In this document: positions 1 through 6,052 of the stretch, in pieces
How the letters are laid out: each line of letters opens with the position of its first letter
Numbering within the stretch: the stretch's first letter is position 1
Assembly: GCA_021166815.1 (NCBI GenBank)
Contig: JAJPEO010000363.1
Location: 1-6,534 of the forward strand
Origin: Nocardioides sp.
Lineage (GTDB): Bacteria; Actinomycetota; Actinomycetes; Propionibacteriales; Nocardioidaceae
Reading direction: 5' to 3'
DNA: 6,534 nt
Notes under the pieces: generated by a model
The model's database searches: none
Told to the model about the DNA's origin: nothing
Seen by the model: the letters and a program-made list of their open reading frames with translations, nothing else
Program-made: the position numbers and the translations under genes

Positions 1-360
1 ATCGGCCCGGCGATCCTCGAGTGGGGCGACGCCGCGAGCGACCTCGCTGGCCTGGCCGACGAGGACCTGCTCCGCGCCCGCCCGGTGGTGCGCTCCGACG
101 TGCAGCAGGAGACCGTCGGGCGTCCCGGGGCGGAGGACCCCGAGGCGATCGTGCTGCGCCAGCAGCGCGGCTTCCGCCGCGCCCGCACCGCCGACACCGT
201 GGAGGCTGCGTTCGTGGGCGCCTGCGACGGGGACCTGACGACCGGTCAGCTGCTCGGCGCCCTGGCCCAGCTCCTGGAGCGCGACGAGTCCGACCTCCGC
301 ACGACCTATCTCCCGGCGGTGCGCAGCCTCGTGGAGGAGGGCTTCCTCTCGCTGCGCTGA
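1..360 (+). CDS. C-terminal end of a probable SAM-dependent methyltransferase (DUF7059-type), partial
   Basis: The frame is open from the first base to a TGA at 358-360, giving the last 119 residues of a protein whose start lies outside the window. The stretch around residues 35-62 (DVQQETVGRPGAEDPEAIVL followed by RQQRGFRR) and the later VGACDGDLT with TYLPAVRSLVEEGFL match, from memory, the C-terminus of actinobacterial proteins annotated as DUF7059 or class I SAM-dependent methyltransferases (HemK-like fold). The last ~50 residues look helical and winged-helix-like, as in that family. The catalytic SAM-binding and NPPY-type motifs would lie upstream and cannot be seen, so the enzyme activity is inferred from the tail alone. 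The in-frame GTG at 85 is not a credible start, because coding sequence continues upstream of it. The gene converges on the next one with 13 bp between the stops, and I see no clear terminator hairpin there. Confidence 0.6.
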   Translation: MGPAILEWGDAASDLAGLADEDLLRARPVVRSDVQQETVGRPGAEDPEAIVLRQQRGFRRARTADTVEAAFVGACDGDLTTGQLLGALAQLLERDESDLRTTYLPAVRSLVEEGFLSLR

Positions 361-373
361 GTCGCGCCCGGCC

Positions 374-1147
374 CTACTCACGGGCATCGGCCAGGGCCGC
401 GTCGCGCCAGAGCATCACCAGGCGGCGGGTGGCCGGTGTGAGCAGGTCGGGGTTGGCGTACGGCTCGAGGGGCGGGCACTGGTGGGGCCGGTGGGCCTGG
501 CTGATGCTGACGCCGGCGAGGTGCTGCTGCAGTCGCCGCCCGCACGCCGACAGCTGCTTGCGGGTCCACAGCTCGCGCTGGACGGCCTGCTGGGTGACCC
601 CGCCGGTGAAGGCGTGGTTGGCACGCCCGACGTTCCAGAGCAGGGCGGCGGCGACCTCGTTGGTGGTCAGCCCGGCGGTGAGCCGCTCCCGCTCCGAGCC
701 CAGCGCCAGGAGGGCCCGCTGGCAGGCGGCCCGCAGGTCGTCGTCGAAGAAGGTGGCGCACACGCGCTCGAGGTGGTGGCCCACCTCGACCGCCAGGTCG
801 CCGCCGGCCTCTGCCGGCGCCGGCCCCGGGTCGTCGGTGAGCGCGAGCAGGGCGGCGCGCCCGCCGACCACCCGGTCGAGCCAGTCGAGCACCGCGACGT
901 GGGGCGGCGTCGGTGGGGCCACGGGGTGTCTCGGTCGCGCCGCGTCGTCGAACTCGTCGGCCCACCGCTGCCACCGGGTGCCCGACACCGAGCCGGTGCG
1001 GCTCTCGACCAGGCGGCCGTCGACCCACGCCTGGACCACCAGCCGGGAGTCGAGGCCGTGGCCGTCGACGAGCCACGAGCACTCACGCTCCCACGGGACG
1101 TCGTGGTCGTCGGTGAGCCGCCAGGGGTCGTGGTCGGACGAGTACAT
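374..1147 (-). CDS. Hypothetical protein, 257 aa, possible helix-turn-helix-like C-terminal region
   Basis: I do not recognise this protein with certainty. I chose the ATG at 1147 (MYSSDHDPWRL...) because a strong Shine-Dalgarno sequence, GAGGAGG at 1160-1154, lies 6 bases before it. The open frame continues upstream to 1456, but that part is low-complexity and runs into topA. The protein is soluble, with no signal peptide or membrane segment. Residues ~10-60 are rich in W, D and V (WRLTDDHDVPW, LVVQAWVDGRLVES, RWADEFDD). Residues ~63-67 hold a P/H linker. Residues ~160-210 (LTTNEVAAALLWNVGRANHA, then VTQQAVQRELW and SACGRRLQQHL) read like helices in an HTH arrangement and remind me of the A-x-G-R-x-N pattern of DUF6398-like domains; that is a weak resemblance only. 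The gene is divergent from topA and shares its intergenic region. It ends in TAG (376-374). Confidence 0.7.
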   Translation of the reverse strand: MYSSDHDPWRLTDDHDVPWERECSWLVDGHGLDSRLVVQAWVDGRLVESRTGSVSGTRWQRWADEFDDAARPRHPVAPPTPPHVAVLDWLDRVVGGRAALLALTDDPGPAPAEAGGDLAVEVGHHLERVCATFFDDDLRAACQRALLALGSERERLTAGLTTNEVAAALLWNVGRANHAFTGGVTQQAVQRELWTRKQLSACGRRLQQHLAGVSISQAHRPHQCPPLEPYANPDLLTPATRRLVMLWRDAALADARE

Positions 1148-1153
1148 CGGGGG

Positions 1154-1160
1154 CCTCCTC
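1154..1160 (-). promoter_or_regulatory. Ribosome binding site that fixes the start of the 257-aa hypothetical gene
   Basis: On the minus strand the heptamer GAGGAGG lies 6 bases upstream of ATG 1147-1145. It is a near-perfect complement to the 16S rRNA 3' end and is the reason for preferring this start over upstream in-frame codons. I found no convincing TANNNT -10 element for this gene on the minus strand between 1160 and 1400. Confidence 0.75.
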
Positions 1161-1171
1161 AGCCGTGGTCC

Positions 1172-1316
1172 TGTGGACGTCGAGCCAGGAGACTGCCGCG
1201 GGAGAGCGAGTGCCCGCCGGCGTCCTCCACAGGCCCCGTGGGGGCCGTCCTCGTCCACAGGCCGTGACCCCCGGAACTGGCCCGCGACGGCGCCCGCACA
1301 CCCCGCCTGTGGACCA
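1172..1316. promoter_or_regulatory. Cluster of four DnaA-box-like nonamers between the hypothetical gene and topA
   Basis: Four nonamers ending in TCCACA lie within 145 bp: ACGTCCACA on the minus strand (1172-1180), TCCTCCACA on the plus strand (1223-1231), TCGTCCACA on the plus strand (1251-1259) and TGGTCCACA on the minus strand (1308-1316). The Streptomyces DnaA-box consensus as I know it is (T/C)(T/C)(G/A/C)TCCACA. The two central sites fit it at every position and the outer two miss one of the first two positions. The central pair also share the longer core TCCACAGGCC (1226-1235 and 1254-1263), and the fourth site repeats TCCACAGGC in inverse orientation (1305-1313). The sites are oriented symmetrically, minus-plus-plus-minus. 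DnaA control of topA or of the divergent gene is inference; the repeats could equally be sites for another regulator. Confidence 0.4.
1232..1246. repeat. Small perfect hairpin (6-bp stem, 3-base loop)
   Basis: GGCCCC at 1232-1237 and GGGGCC at 1241-1246 are perfect complements around a GTG loop. It sits between the two central DnaA-box-like sites. No T-run follows, so it is not a typical intrinsic terminator. In DNA of this GC content a stem this short can occur by chance. Confidence 0.4.
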
Positions 1317-1330
1317 TCGAGCGTGGTCCA
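1310..1330. promoter_or_regulatory. Operator-like palindrome TGGACCA-N7-TGGTCCA upstream of topA
   Basis: The half-sites TGGACCA (1310-1316) and TGGTCCA (1324-1330) are perfect inverted copies separated by seven bases, so their centres are 14 bp apart. The right half covers the place where the -35 of the proposed topA promoter would fall (about 1323-1328), and the left half overlaps the fourth DnaA-box-like site. The geometry suits a dimeric repressor acting on topA, but no regulator is identified. Confidence 0.35.
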
Positions 1331-1345
1331 GACGGGTGGTGGCGC

Positions 1346-1351
1346 TACGGT
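1346..1351 (+). promoter_or_regulatory. Possible -10 element of topA
   Basis: TACGGT fits the actinobacterial TANNNT -10 pattern and is the only TANNNT I noticed in the intergenic region on this strand. No good TTGAC-like -35 lies 17-18 bases upstream; GTGGTC at 1323-1328 is a poor match. Transcription from here would give a leader of roughly 50 bases before the GTG at 1410. Confidence 0.3.
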
Positions 1352-1409
1352 TGCCGAGCCGGGCCCCCCACGCCCGTTCGTTCCAGAGCAGCAGCAAGCA
1401 GGAGTAGAA

Positions 1410-4088
1410 GTGGCAAAGCTCGTCATCGTCGAGTCGCCGGCCAAGGCGCGCACCATTGGTGGCTACCTCGGCTCGGACTACGTCGTCGAGTCCTCGATCG
1501 GGCACATCCGCGACCTCCCCAACAACGCAGCCGAGATCCCCGCCAAGATCAAGGACCAGCCGTGGGGTCGCCTCGCGGTCGACGTCGACCACGGCTTCGA
1601 GCCCTACTACGTCGTGCCCCGCGACAAGAAGAGCCACATCGCCAAGCTGAAGAAGCTGCTCAAGGAGTCCGACGCCCTCTACCTCGCCACCGATGAGGAC
1701 CGCGAGGGAGAGGCCATCGCCTGGCACCTGCTCGACGAGCTCAAGCCGCCCAAGGGCCTCCCGGTGCACCGCATGGTGTTCCACGAGATCACCAAGCCGG
1801 CCATCCTCGAGGCCGTCGCCAACCCCCGCGACATCAACGACGACCTCGTCGAGGCCCAGGAGGCCCGGCGCATCCTCGACCGCCTCTACGGCTACGAGGT
1901 CTCCCCGGTGCTGTGGCGCAAGGTCATGTCGGGGCTGTCCGCAGGCCGCGTGCAGTCCGTCGCGACCCGGCTGGTGGTCGACCGCGAGCGCCAGCGGATG
2001 AAGTTCAAGGTGGCGTCGTACTGGGACCTCGACGCCACGTTCGACGCGGGCAGCAACCACGACCCGCGGATGTTTCCCGCCAAGCTGCACAGCATCGACG
2101 GCGTCCGTGTCGCGCAGGGCAGCGACTTCAACACCGACGCGTCGCTCAAGGGCAAGGAGCGCGTCCACCTCAGCCGCGCCGACGCCGAGGCCCTGGCCGC
2201 CGGCCTGGCGGACACCGCGTACGACGTGCGCTCGGTGGAGTCCAAGCCCTACCGCCGCTCGCCGTACGCCCCCTTCCGCACGACCACGCTGCAGCAGGAG
2301 GCCAGCCGCAAGCTCGGCATGAGCGCGAGCGTGACGATGTCGGTCGCGCAGCGCCTCTACGAGAACGGCTTCATCACCTACATGCGTACGGACTCCACGA
2401 CGCTCTCGGGCGCCGCGGTCAACGCCGCGCGCGACCAGGTGCGTGAGCTCTACGGCGCCGAGTACCTCCCCGACTCCCCGCGCACCTACGCCTCGAAGGT
2501 CAAGAACGCCCAGGAGGCGCACGAGGCGATCCGTCCGGCCGGCGACAGCTTCCGCACGCCGGCGCAGACCGGGCTGAAGGGCGAGCAGTTCCGCCTCTAC
2601 GAGCTGATCTGGATGCGCACCGTCGCCTCGCAGATGAAGGACGCGGTCGGCAACTCGGTCACGATCCGCCTGGGCGGTGCCGCGGCCGACGGTCGCGACG
2701 TGGTCTTCAGCGCGAGCGGTCGCACGATCACCTTCCACGGCTTCCTCAAGGCCTACGTCGAGGACATCGACGACGCGTCCAAGCGCCGCGACGACGCCGA
2801 GACGCGCCTGCCCGCGCTGGAGCAGGGCAACGCGGTCACCGCGGCGAGCATGTCGCCGGAGGGCCACGAGACCAAGCCGCCCGCGCGCTACACCGAGGCG
2901 ACGCTCATCAAGGAGCTCGAGGAGCGCGAGATCGGCCGCCCGTCGACCTACGCCTCGATCATCGGCACGATCCTCAACCGCGGCTACGTCTACAAGAAGG
3001 GCACCGCGCTGGTGCCGGCCTGGCTGGCGTTCTCGGTGACGCGCCTGCTGGAGGAGCACTTCCCGCGGCAGGTGTCGTACGAGTTCACCGCCGGCATGGA
3101 GGACATCCTCGACGAGATCGCCGCCGGCCATCGCGACCGCTCGACCGAGCTGGCCCGCTTCTACTTCGGCGCCGGTGACGTCGTGGGCCTCAAGACGCTG
3201 GTCACCGAGCTGGGCGAGATCGACCCCAAGGAGATGGCGACCTTCCCGATCGGCGAGCCCGAGGACCGCATCAGCCTGCGGGTCGGCCGGTACGGCCCCT
3301 ACGTCGAGACGCCCGGCGACGACGAGTCGGGGGCCCCGATCCGCGCCAACGTGCCCGACGACCTGCCGCCCGACGAGCTGACGGTCGCCAAGGCGAAGGA
3401 GCTCCTGGCCAACCCGGCCGGCGAGGAGCAGGTCATCGGCGAGCACCCCGACACCGGCCTGCGGATCGTCGCGAAGAACGGCCGCTTCGGCCCGTACGTC
3501 ACCGAGGAGCTCCCCGAGGACGCGCCCAAGTCGGCCAAGCCGCGCACGGGGTCGCTTTTCAAGTCGATGACGCTCGACACGGTCACTCTCGAGCAGGCGG
3601 TCAAGCTGCTCGACCTGCCGCGCGTGGTCGGCACCGACGCCGACGGCGTCGAGATCACCGCCCAGAACGGCCGCTACGGCCCGTACCTCAAGAAGGGCAC
3701 CGACTCGCGCTCGCTCGCCAGCGAGGACCAGATCTTCGACATCACCCTCGACCAGGCGCTGGCGATCTACGCCCAGCCCAAGCAGCGCGGCCGTGCCTCG
3801 ACCGCCCCGCTGAAGGAGCTCGGCAACGACCCGGTCTCGGGCCAGCCGATCGTGGTCAAGGCGGGCCGCTTCGGCGAGTACGTCACCGACGGCGAGTACA
3901 ACGCCACCCTGCGCAAGGACGACTCGGTCGAGGCCATCACCCTCGAGCGTGCCGCCGAGCTGCTCGCGGAGCGCCGCGCCAAGGGCCCGGCGAAGAAGGC
4001 CGCGAAGAAGACGGCGAAGAAGGCGACCACCAGGAAGGCGCCGGCCAAGAAGACGGCGGCGAAGAAGTCGGCGGCCAAGAAGAAGTAG
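1410..4088 (+). CDS. topA: DNA topoisomerase I (type IA)
   Basis: The 892-aa enzyme relaxes negative supercoils by cutting and passing one strand through a transient 5'-phosphotyrosine link. The GTG start is supported by AGGAG at 1400-1404, five bases upstream, and by the family N-terminus MAKLVIVESPAKA. Visible motifs: Toprim with E8 and metal-binding DEDREGE at residues 95-101; GLSAGRVQS at 175-183; the catalytic tyrosine Y324 in GFITYMRTDST; HEAIRP from H371; GRPSTY at 509-514. The C-terminal part has four repeats with the core GR[YF]G[PE]Y at residues 626, 691, 754 and 819. These are actinobacterial topoisomerase C-terminal repeats, and the cysteine zinc fingers of the E. coli enzyme are absent. 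Residues 858-892 form a tail with 15 lysines in 35 residues; such tails are reported to raise processivity and DNA binding in actinobacterial TopA. The gene is intact and ends in TAG. Frame-open sequence upstream of 1410 back to 21 is not part of it. Confidence 0.98.
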   Translation: MAKLVIVESPAKARTIGGYLGSDYVVESSIGHIRDLPNNAAEIPAKIKDQPWGRLAVDVDHGFEPYYVVPRDKKSHIAKLKKLLKESDALYLATDEDREGEAIAWHLLDELKPPKGLPVHRMVFHEITKPAILEAVANPRDINDDLVEAQEARRILDRLYGYEVSPVLWRKVMSGLSAGRVQSVATRLVVDRERQRMKFKVASYWDLDATFDAGSNHDPRMFPAKLHSIDGVRVAQGSDFNTDASLKGKERVHLSRADAEALAAGLADTAYDVRSVESKPYRRSPYAPFRTTTLQQEASRKLGMSASVTMSVAQRLYENGFITYMRTDSTTLSGAAVNAARDQVRELYGAEYLPDSPRTYASKVKNAQEAHEAIRPAGDSFRTPAQTGLKGEQFRLYELIWMRTVASQMKDAVGNSVTIRLGGAAADGRDVVFSASGRTITFHGFLKAYVEDIDDASKRRDDAETRLPALEQGNAVTAASMSPEGHETKPPARYTEATLIKELEEREIGRPSTYASIIGTILNRGYVYKKGTALVPAWLAFSVTRLLEEHFPRQVSYEFTAGMEDILDEIAAGHRDRSTELARFYFGAGDVVGLKTLVTELGEIDPKEMATFPIGEPEDRISLRVGRYGPYVETPGDDESGAPIRANVPDDLPPDELTVAKAKELLANPAGEEQVIGEHPDTGLRIVAKNGRFGPYVTEELPEDAPKSAKPRTGSLFKSMTLDTVTLEQAVKLLDLPRVVGTDADGVEITAQNGRYGPYLKKGTDSRSLASEDQIFDITLDQALAIYAQPKQRGRASTAPLKELGNDPVSGQPIVVKAGRFGEYVTDGEYNATLRKDDSVEAITLERAAELLAERRAKGPAKKAAKKTAKKATTRKAPAKKTAAKKSAAKKK

Positions 4089-4097
4089 CCGGGTCTC

Positions 4098-4193
4098 GCT
4101 GGTTGAGGTGCGAGCGCGCCCGCCATGCTGGTTGAGGTGCGAGCGGGCCCGTCATGCTGGTTGAGGTGCGAGCGGAGCGAGCCTCGAAACCAG
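4098..4193. repeat. 29-bp tandem repeat, two half-palindromic units followed by a full hairpin unit
   Basis: Units begin at 4098, 4127 and 4156, an exact 29-bp period. All three share the 19-base start GCTGGTTGAGGTGCGAGCG. Units 1 and 2 differ at two of 29 positions (4117 versus 4146, and 4123 versus 4152). Unit 3 departs after about 20 bases and instead continues with GAGCGAGCCTCGAAACCAG to 4193, which supplies the complementary arm that the first two units lack. From memory, this GGTTGAGG...CCTCGAAACC element is a dispersed intergenic repeat in Nocardioides and related actinobacteria. Here it fills most of the topA-tmk gap. Confidence 0.8.
4157..4193 (+). terminator. Hairpin behind topA, candidate transcription terminator or REP-like element
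   Basis: CTGGTT (4157-4162) pairs with AACCAG (4188-4193), and GAGG (4163-4166) pairs with CCTC (4182-4185), with a two-base bulge (GA, 4186-4187) and a loop of about 15 bases. It lies about 70 bases after the topA stop. There is no T-tract, which is common for actinobacterial terminators, so a role in ending topA transcription is plausible but not shown. Confidence 0.4.
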
Positions 4194-4224
4194 TCACCGT
4201 CAGAGTCCTGTCCCCCCAGCCCCG

Positions 4225-4230
4225 TAGGGT
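4225..4230 (+). promoter_or_regulatory. Possible -10 element of a leaderless tmk-holB transcript
   Basis: TAGGGT fits TANNNT and ends six bases before the GTG at 4237, so a transcript would begin at or next to the start codon. This spacing is the usual signature of leaderless actinobacterial mRNAs. There is no strong Shine-Dalgarno upstream of the GTG; AGGGTG at 4226-4231 is weak and overlaps the hexamer. No clear -35 is visible. Confidence 0.4.
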
Positions 4231-4236
4231 GTCCGC

Positions 4237-4866
4237 GTGAGCGCAGGGACGTACGCCGACAGCGGACTCTTCGTCTGCTTCGAGGGCGGCGAGGGGGCCG
4301 GCAAGTCGACCCAGTCGCGCCTGCTGCGCGACTGGCTGGTCGAGCGCGGCGAGACGGTGCTGCTGACCTTCGAGCCGGGTGACACCGCGGTCGGCAAGGA
4401 GCTGCGTCGCATCGTGCTCGACCCGGCGACCGGCGAGCTGTCCCCCCGCACGGAGGCGCTGCTCTACGCCGCCGACAAGGCCGAGCACGTCGACCACGTC
4501 GTCCTCCCGGCGCTGGCCCGCGGCGAGGTCGTGATCACCGACCGGTACGTCGATTCTGCGCTGGCCTACCAAGGGGCGGGGCGCACGCTGGCGGTCGTGG
4601 AGGTCTAGGCGGTCAATCGCTGGGCGACCGGCGACCTGCGGCCCCACCTGACGGTGGTGCTCGACCTCGAGCCGCAGGCAGGTCTCGGTCGCTTCGCCGA
4701 GCGCGACCGCATCGAGGCCCAGTCGCTGGAGTTCCACCAGCGGGTGCGGCAGGGGTTCCTCGACCTCGCGGCGGCCGACCCTGACCACTACGTCGTGCTC
4801 GACGCGCGCGCGGCGGTGGACGAGATCGCCGCGGCCATCCGTGAGCGGGTGGAGGCGCTGCTGTGA
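4237..4866 (+). pseudogene. tmk: Thymidylate kinase (dTMP kinase) with an internal in-frame TAG
   Basis: Tmk phosphorylates dTMP to dTDP with ATP in the cytoplasm, an essential step to dTTP. From GTG 4237 the frame gives P-loop GGEGAGKS at residues 17-24, the dTMP-site EPG at 46-48 and DRY at 102-104 followed by VDSALAYQGAGR. It then hits TAG at codon 124 (4606-4608). The same frame continues with no shift through NRWATGDLRPHLTVVLDLEP (127-146), the LID-like RDRIE at 156-160 and a typical C-terminal helix, to TGA at 4864-4866. Read through, the product is 209 residues, the normal family length. Ending at 123 would remove the LID and the C-terminal third. The codon aligns where relatives usually carry a charged residue, and GAG to TAG is one change. 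No good start with a ribosome site follows the TAG. It may be a true mutation, a sequencing error or readthrough. The gene overlaps holB by GTGA. Confidence 0.85.
4606..4608 (+). other. Premature stop codon (TAG) inside tmk
   Basis: Codons around it read GTG GAG GTC TAG GCG GTC AAT CGC, that is VEV-stop-AVNR. Coding continues in the same frame on both sides, so this is a substitution rather than an indel. TAG also ends topA (4086-4088) and the 257-aa gene, so it works as a normal stop in this genome. Confidence 0.9.
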
Positions 4867-6035
4867 CGGTCTGGGACACCTTGGTCGGCCAGGCGCCGGT
4901 GATCGGCCTGCTCGAGCGGGCCGCGGCGGGCGAGGGCATGACCCATGCGTGGCTCGTGACGGGTCCGCCGGGGTCGGGCCGCAGCAACGTGGCGAAGGCG
5001 TTCGCGGCGGCGCTGCAGTGCGAGCGCGGCACCGGCTGCGGCGAGTGCGAGCAGTGCCGGCTGGCGATCACCGGCTCCCACCCCGACGTGAAGTGGATCA
5101 AGTCCGAGACGTCGGTGCTCTACGTCGACGACATGCGTGAGCTGGTGCTGGCCGCGGCGAAGTTCCCTGCGATGGGCCGGTGGCAGATCGTGGTGATCGA
5201 GGACGCCGACCGCCTCGGCACCCCCGAGAACCCCCGCACCGGCAACGCCCTGCTCAAGGCGATCGAGGAGCCCACCCCACGCACGGTGTGGCTGCTGTGT
5301 GCCCCCACCCGCGCCGACGTGCTCCCCACGATCGCCTCGCGCTCGCGGCAGGTGACGTTGGCGACGCCGACCGCGCCGGAGATCTCGCAGTTCCTCGTCG
5401 CCCAGGGCGTCGACCCGGCGATGGCGTCGTTCGCGGCGCGGGCCAGCCAGGGCCACATCGGCCGGGCGCGGGCGCTGGCGACCGAGGAGGCGACCCGCAA
5501 CCGTCGCCGCGAGGTGGTGACGGTGGCGGCGAAGCTGACCACCATCGGTGCGTGCATGACCGCGGCGACCAACATCCACGAGATCGCCAAGGAGGAGACC
5601 GCGGCGATCACCGCGGCGGCCGAGGAGCGCGAGCTCCTGGACCTCCATGCGATGTTCGGCAGCGAGCGCAAGGACCTCTCCAGCCGGGCCTACAAGGCGG
5701 CTCTGTCGGCGTTGGAGAAGGTGCAGAAGCAGAAGGCCAAGCGCCGCATCCTCGACGTGATCGACCGGTGCCTGATGGACCTCGTGTCGGTCTACCGCGA
5801 CGCCATCGCGGTCTCGGTGCAGGCGCCGGGCCAGCTGGTCAACGAGGAGATCCGGGGCGACGTGGCGACGATCGCGCGCGCCGCGACGCCCGAGGAGCTG
5901 TTGAGCATGATCGACGCGGTGTTCACCGCGCGCGAGCAGATGCTGGAGTTCAACGTGCCGCCCCAGCTCGCGCTGGAGGGGATGGCCGTGGCGCTGCGGC
6001 TGCCGACCGAACGAGGCGTGAGGAGCCCCCGATGA
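4863..6035 (+). CDS. holB: DNA polymerase III subunit delta' (clamp loader)
   Basis: Delta' is the rigid subunit of the clamp loader that places the beta sliding clamp on primed DNA. The 390-aa product starts at GTG 4863, with GGAGG at 4851-4855 seven bases upstream. The start overlaps the tmk stop (GTGA), which suggests translational coupling. Family marks: [14 protein letters not shown] at the N-terminus; a degenerate Walker A GPPGSGRS at 34-41 with R40 where the lysine should be, as expected for a subunit that does not hydrolyse ATP; a four-cysteine zinc module at C53, C59, C62 and C65; the ALLKAIEEP segment; and SRS at 159-161 in the place of the SRC arginine-finger motif. The C-terminal part is helical and includes a K/Q-rich stretch ([10 protein letters not shown]), as in actinobacterial homologues. 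Internal GTG and ATG codons are not needed as starts. The gene is complete and ends with TGA at 6033-6035. Confidence 0.93.
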   Translation: MTVWDTLVGQAPVIGLLERAAAGEGMTHAWLVTGPPGSGRSNVAKAFAAALQCERGTGCGECEQCRLAITGSHPDVKWIKSETSVLYVDDMRELVLAAAKFPAMGRWQIVVIEDADRLGTPENPRTGNALLKAIEEPTPRTVWLLCAPTRADVLPTIASRSRQVTLATPTAPEISQFLVAQGVDPAMASFAARASQGHIGRARALATEEATRNRRREVVTVAAKLTTIGACMTAATNIHEIAKEETAAITAAAEERELLDLHAMFGSERKDLSSRAYKAALSALEKVQKQKAKRRILDVIDRCLMDLVSVYRDAIAVSVQAPGQLVNEEIRGDVATIARAATPEELLSMIDAVFTAREQMLEFNVPPQLALEGMAVALRLPTERGVRSPR

Positions 6036-6052
6036 CGAGGACCAGGGCGTGA
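6020..6052 (+). other. Strong ribosome binding site and six-codon ORF (MTRTRA) at the holB/hydrolase junction
   Basis: GAGGAG at 6020-6025 lies six bases before an ATG at 6032. That ATG overlaps the holB stop (ATGA, 6032-6035) and is followed by only MTRTRA and a TGA at 6050-6052. The TGA in turn overlaps the hydrolase start (GTGA, 6049-6052). It may be a coupling mini-ORF, or the original hydrolase start cut off by a lost base (see findings). Confidence 0.4.

Noticed and set aside
482..1267. Plus-strand open frame of 261 codons opposite the 257-aa gene
   Set aside because: Its composition is repetitive G/R/P/V and there is no ribosome site. The minus-strand frame has a strong ribosome site and a more normal protein composition.
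21..1409. In-frame extension of topA upstream to position 21
   Set aside because: The stretch is low-complexity R/P/G/S translation overlapping the methyltransferase tail and the 257-aa gene. The TopA family begins at MAKLVIVESPAKA with its own AGGAG, so the extension is only an absence of stops in GC-rich DNA.
1148..1456. Longer version of the 257-aa gene starting at 1456
   Set aside because: It would overlap the first 47 bases of topA and add a low-complexity N-terminus, while ATG 1147 has an ideal GAGGAGG at 6-base spacing.
1083..3446. Long open frame (787 codons) on the minus strand inside topA
   Set aside because: It is the antisense shadow of topA, rich in V, L, R, D and G with no recognisable domain. 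Its sense partner has all type IA topoisomerase motifs.
4098..4193. Possible CRISPR array (29-bp periodicity)
   Set aside because: The units are directly adjacent with no spacers between them, there are under three full copies, and no cas genes are present.
4606..4608. TAG read as an amino acid by genetic-code reassignment
   Set aside because: topA and the 257-aa gene both end in TAG at the expected family or gene ends, so TAG is a working stop here.
3937..4788. Minus-strand open frame of 283 codons across the topA end and tmk
   Set aside because: It runs through the repeat region and opposite two recognisable plus-strand genes, and shows no domain or ribosome site.
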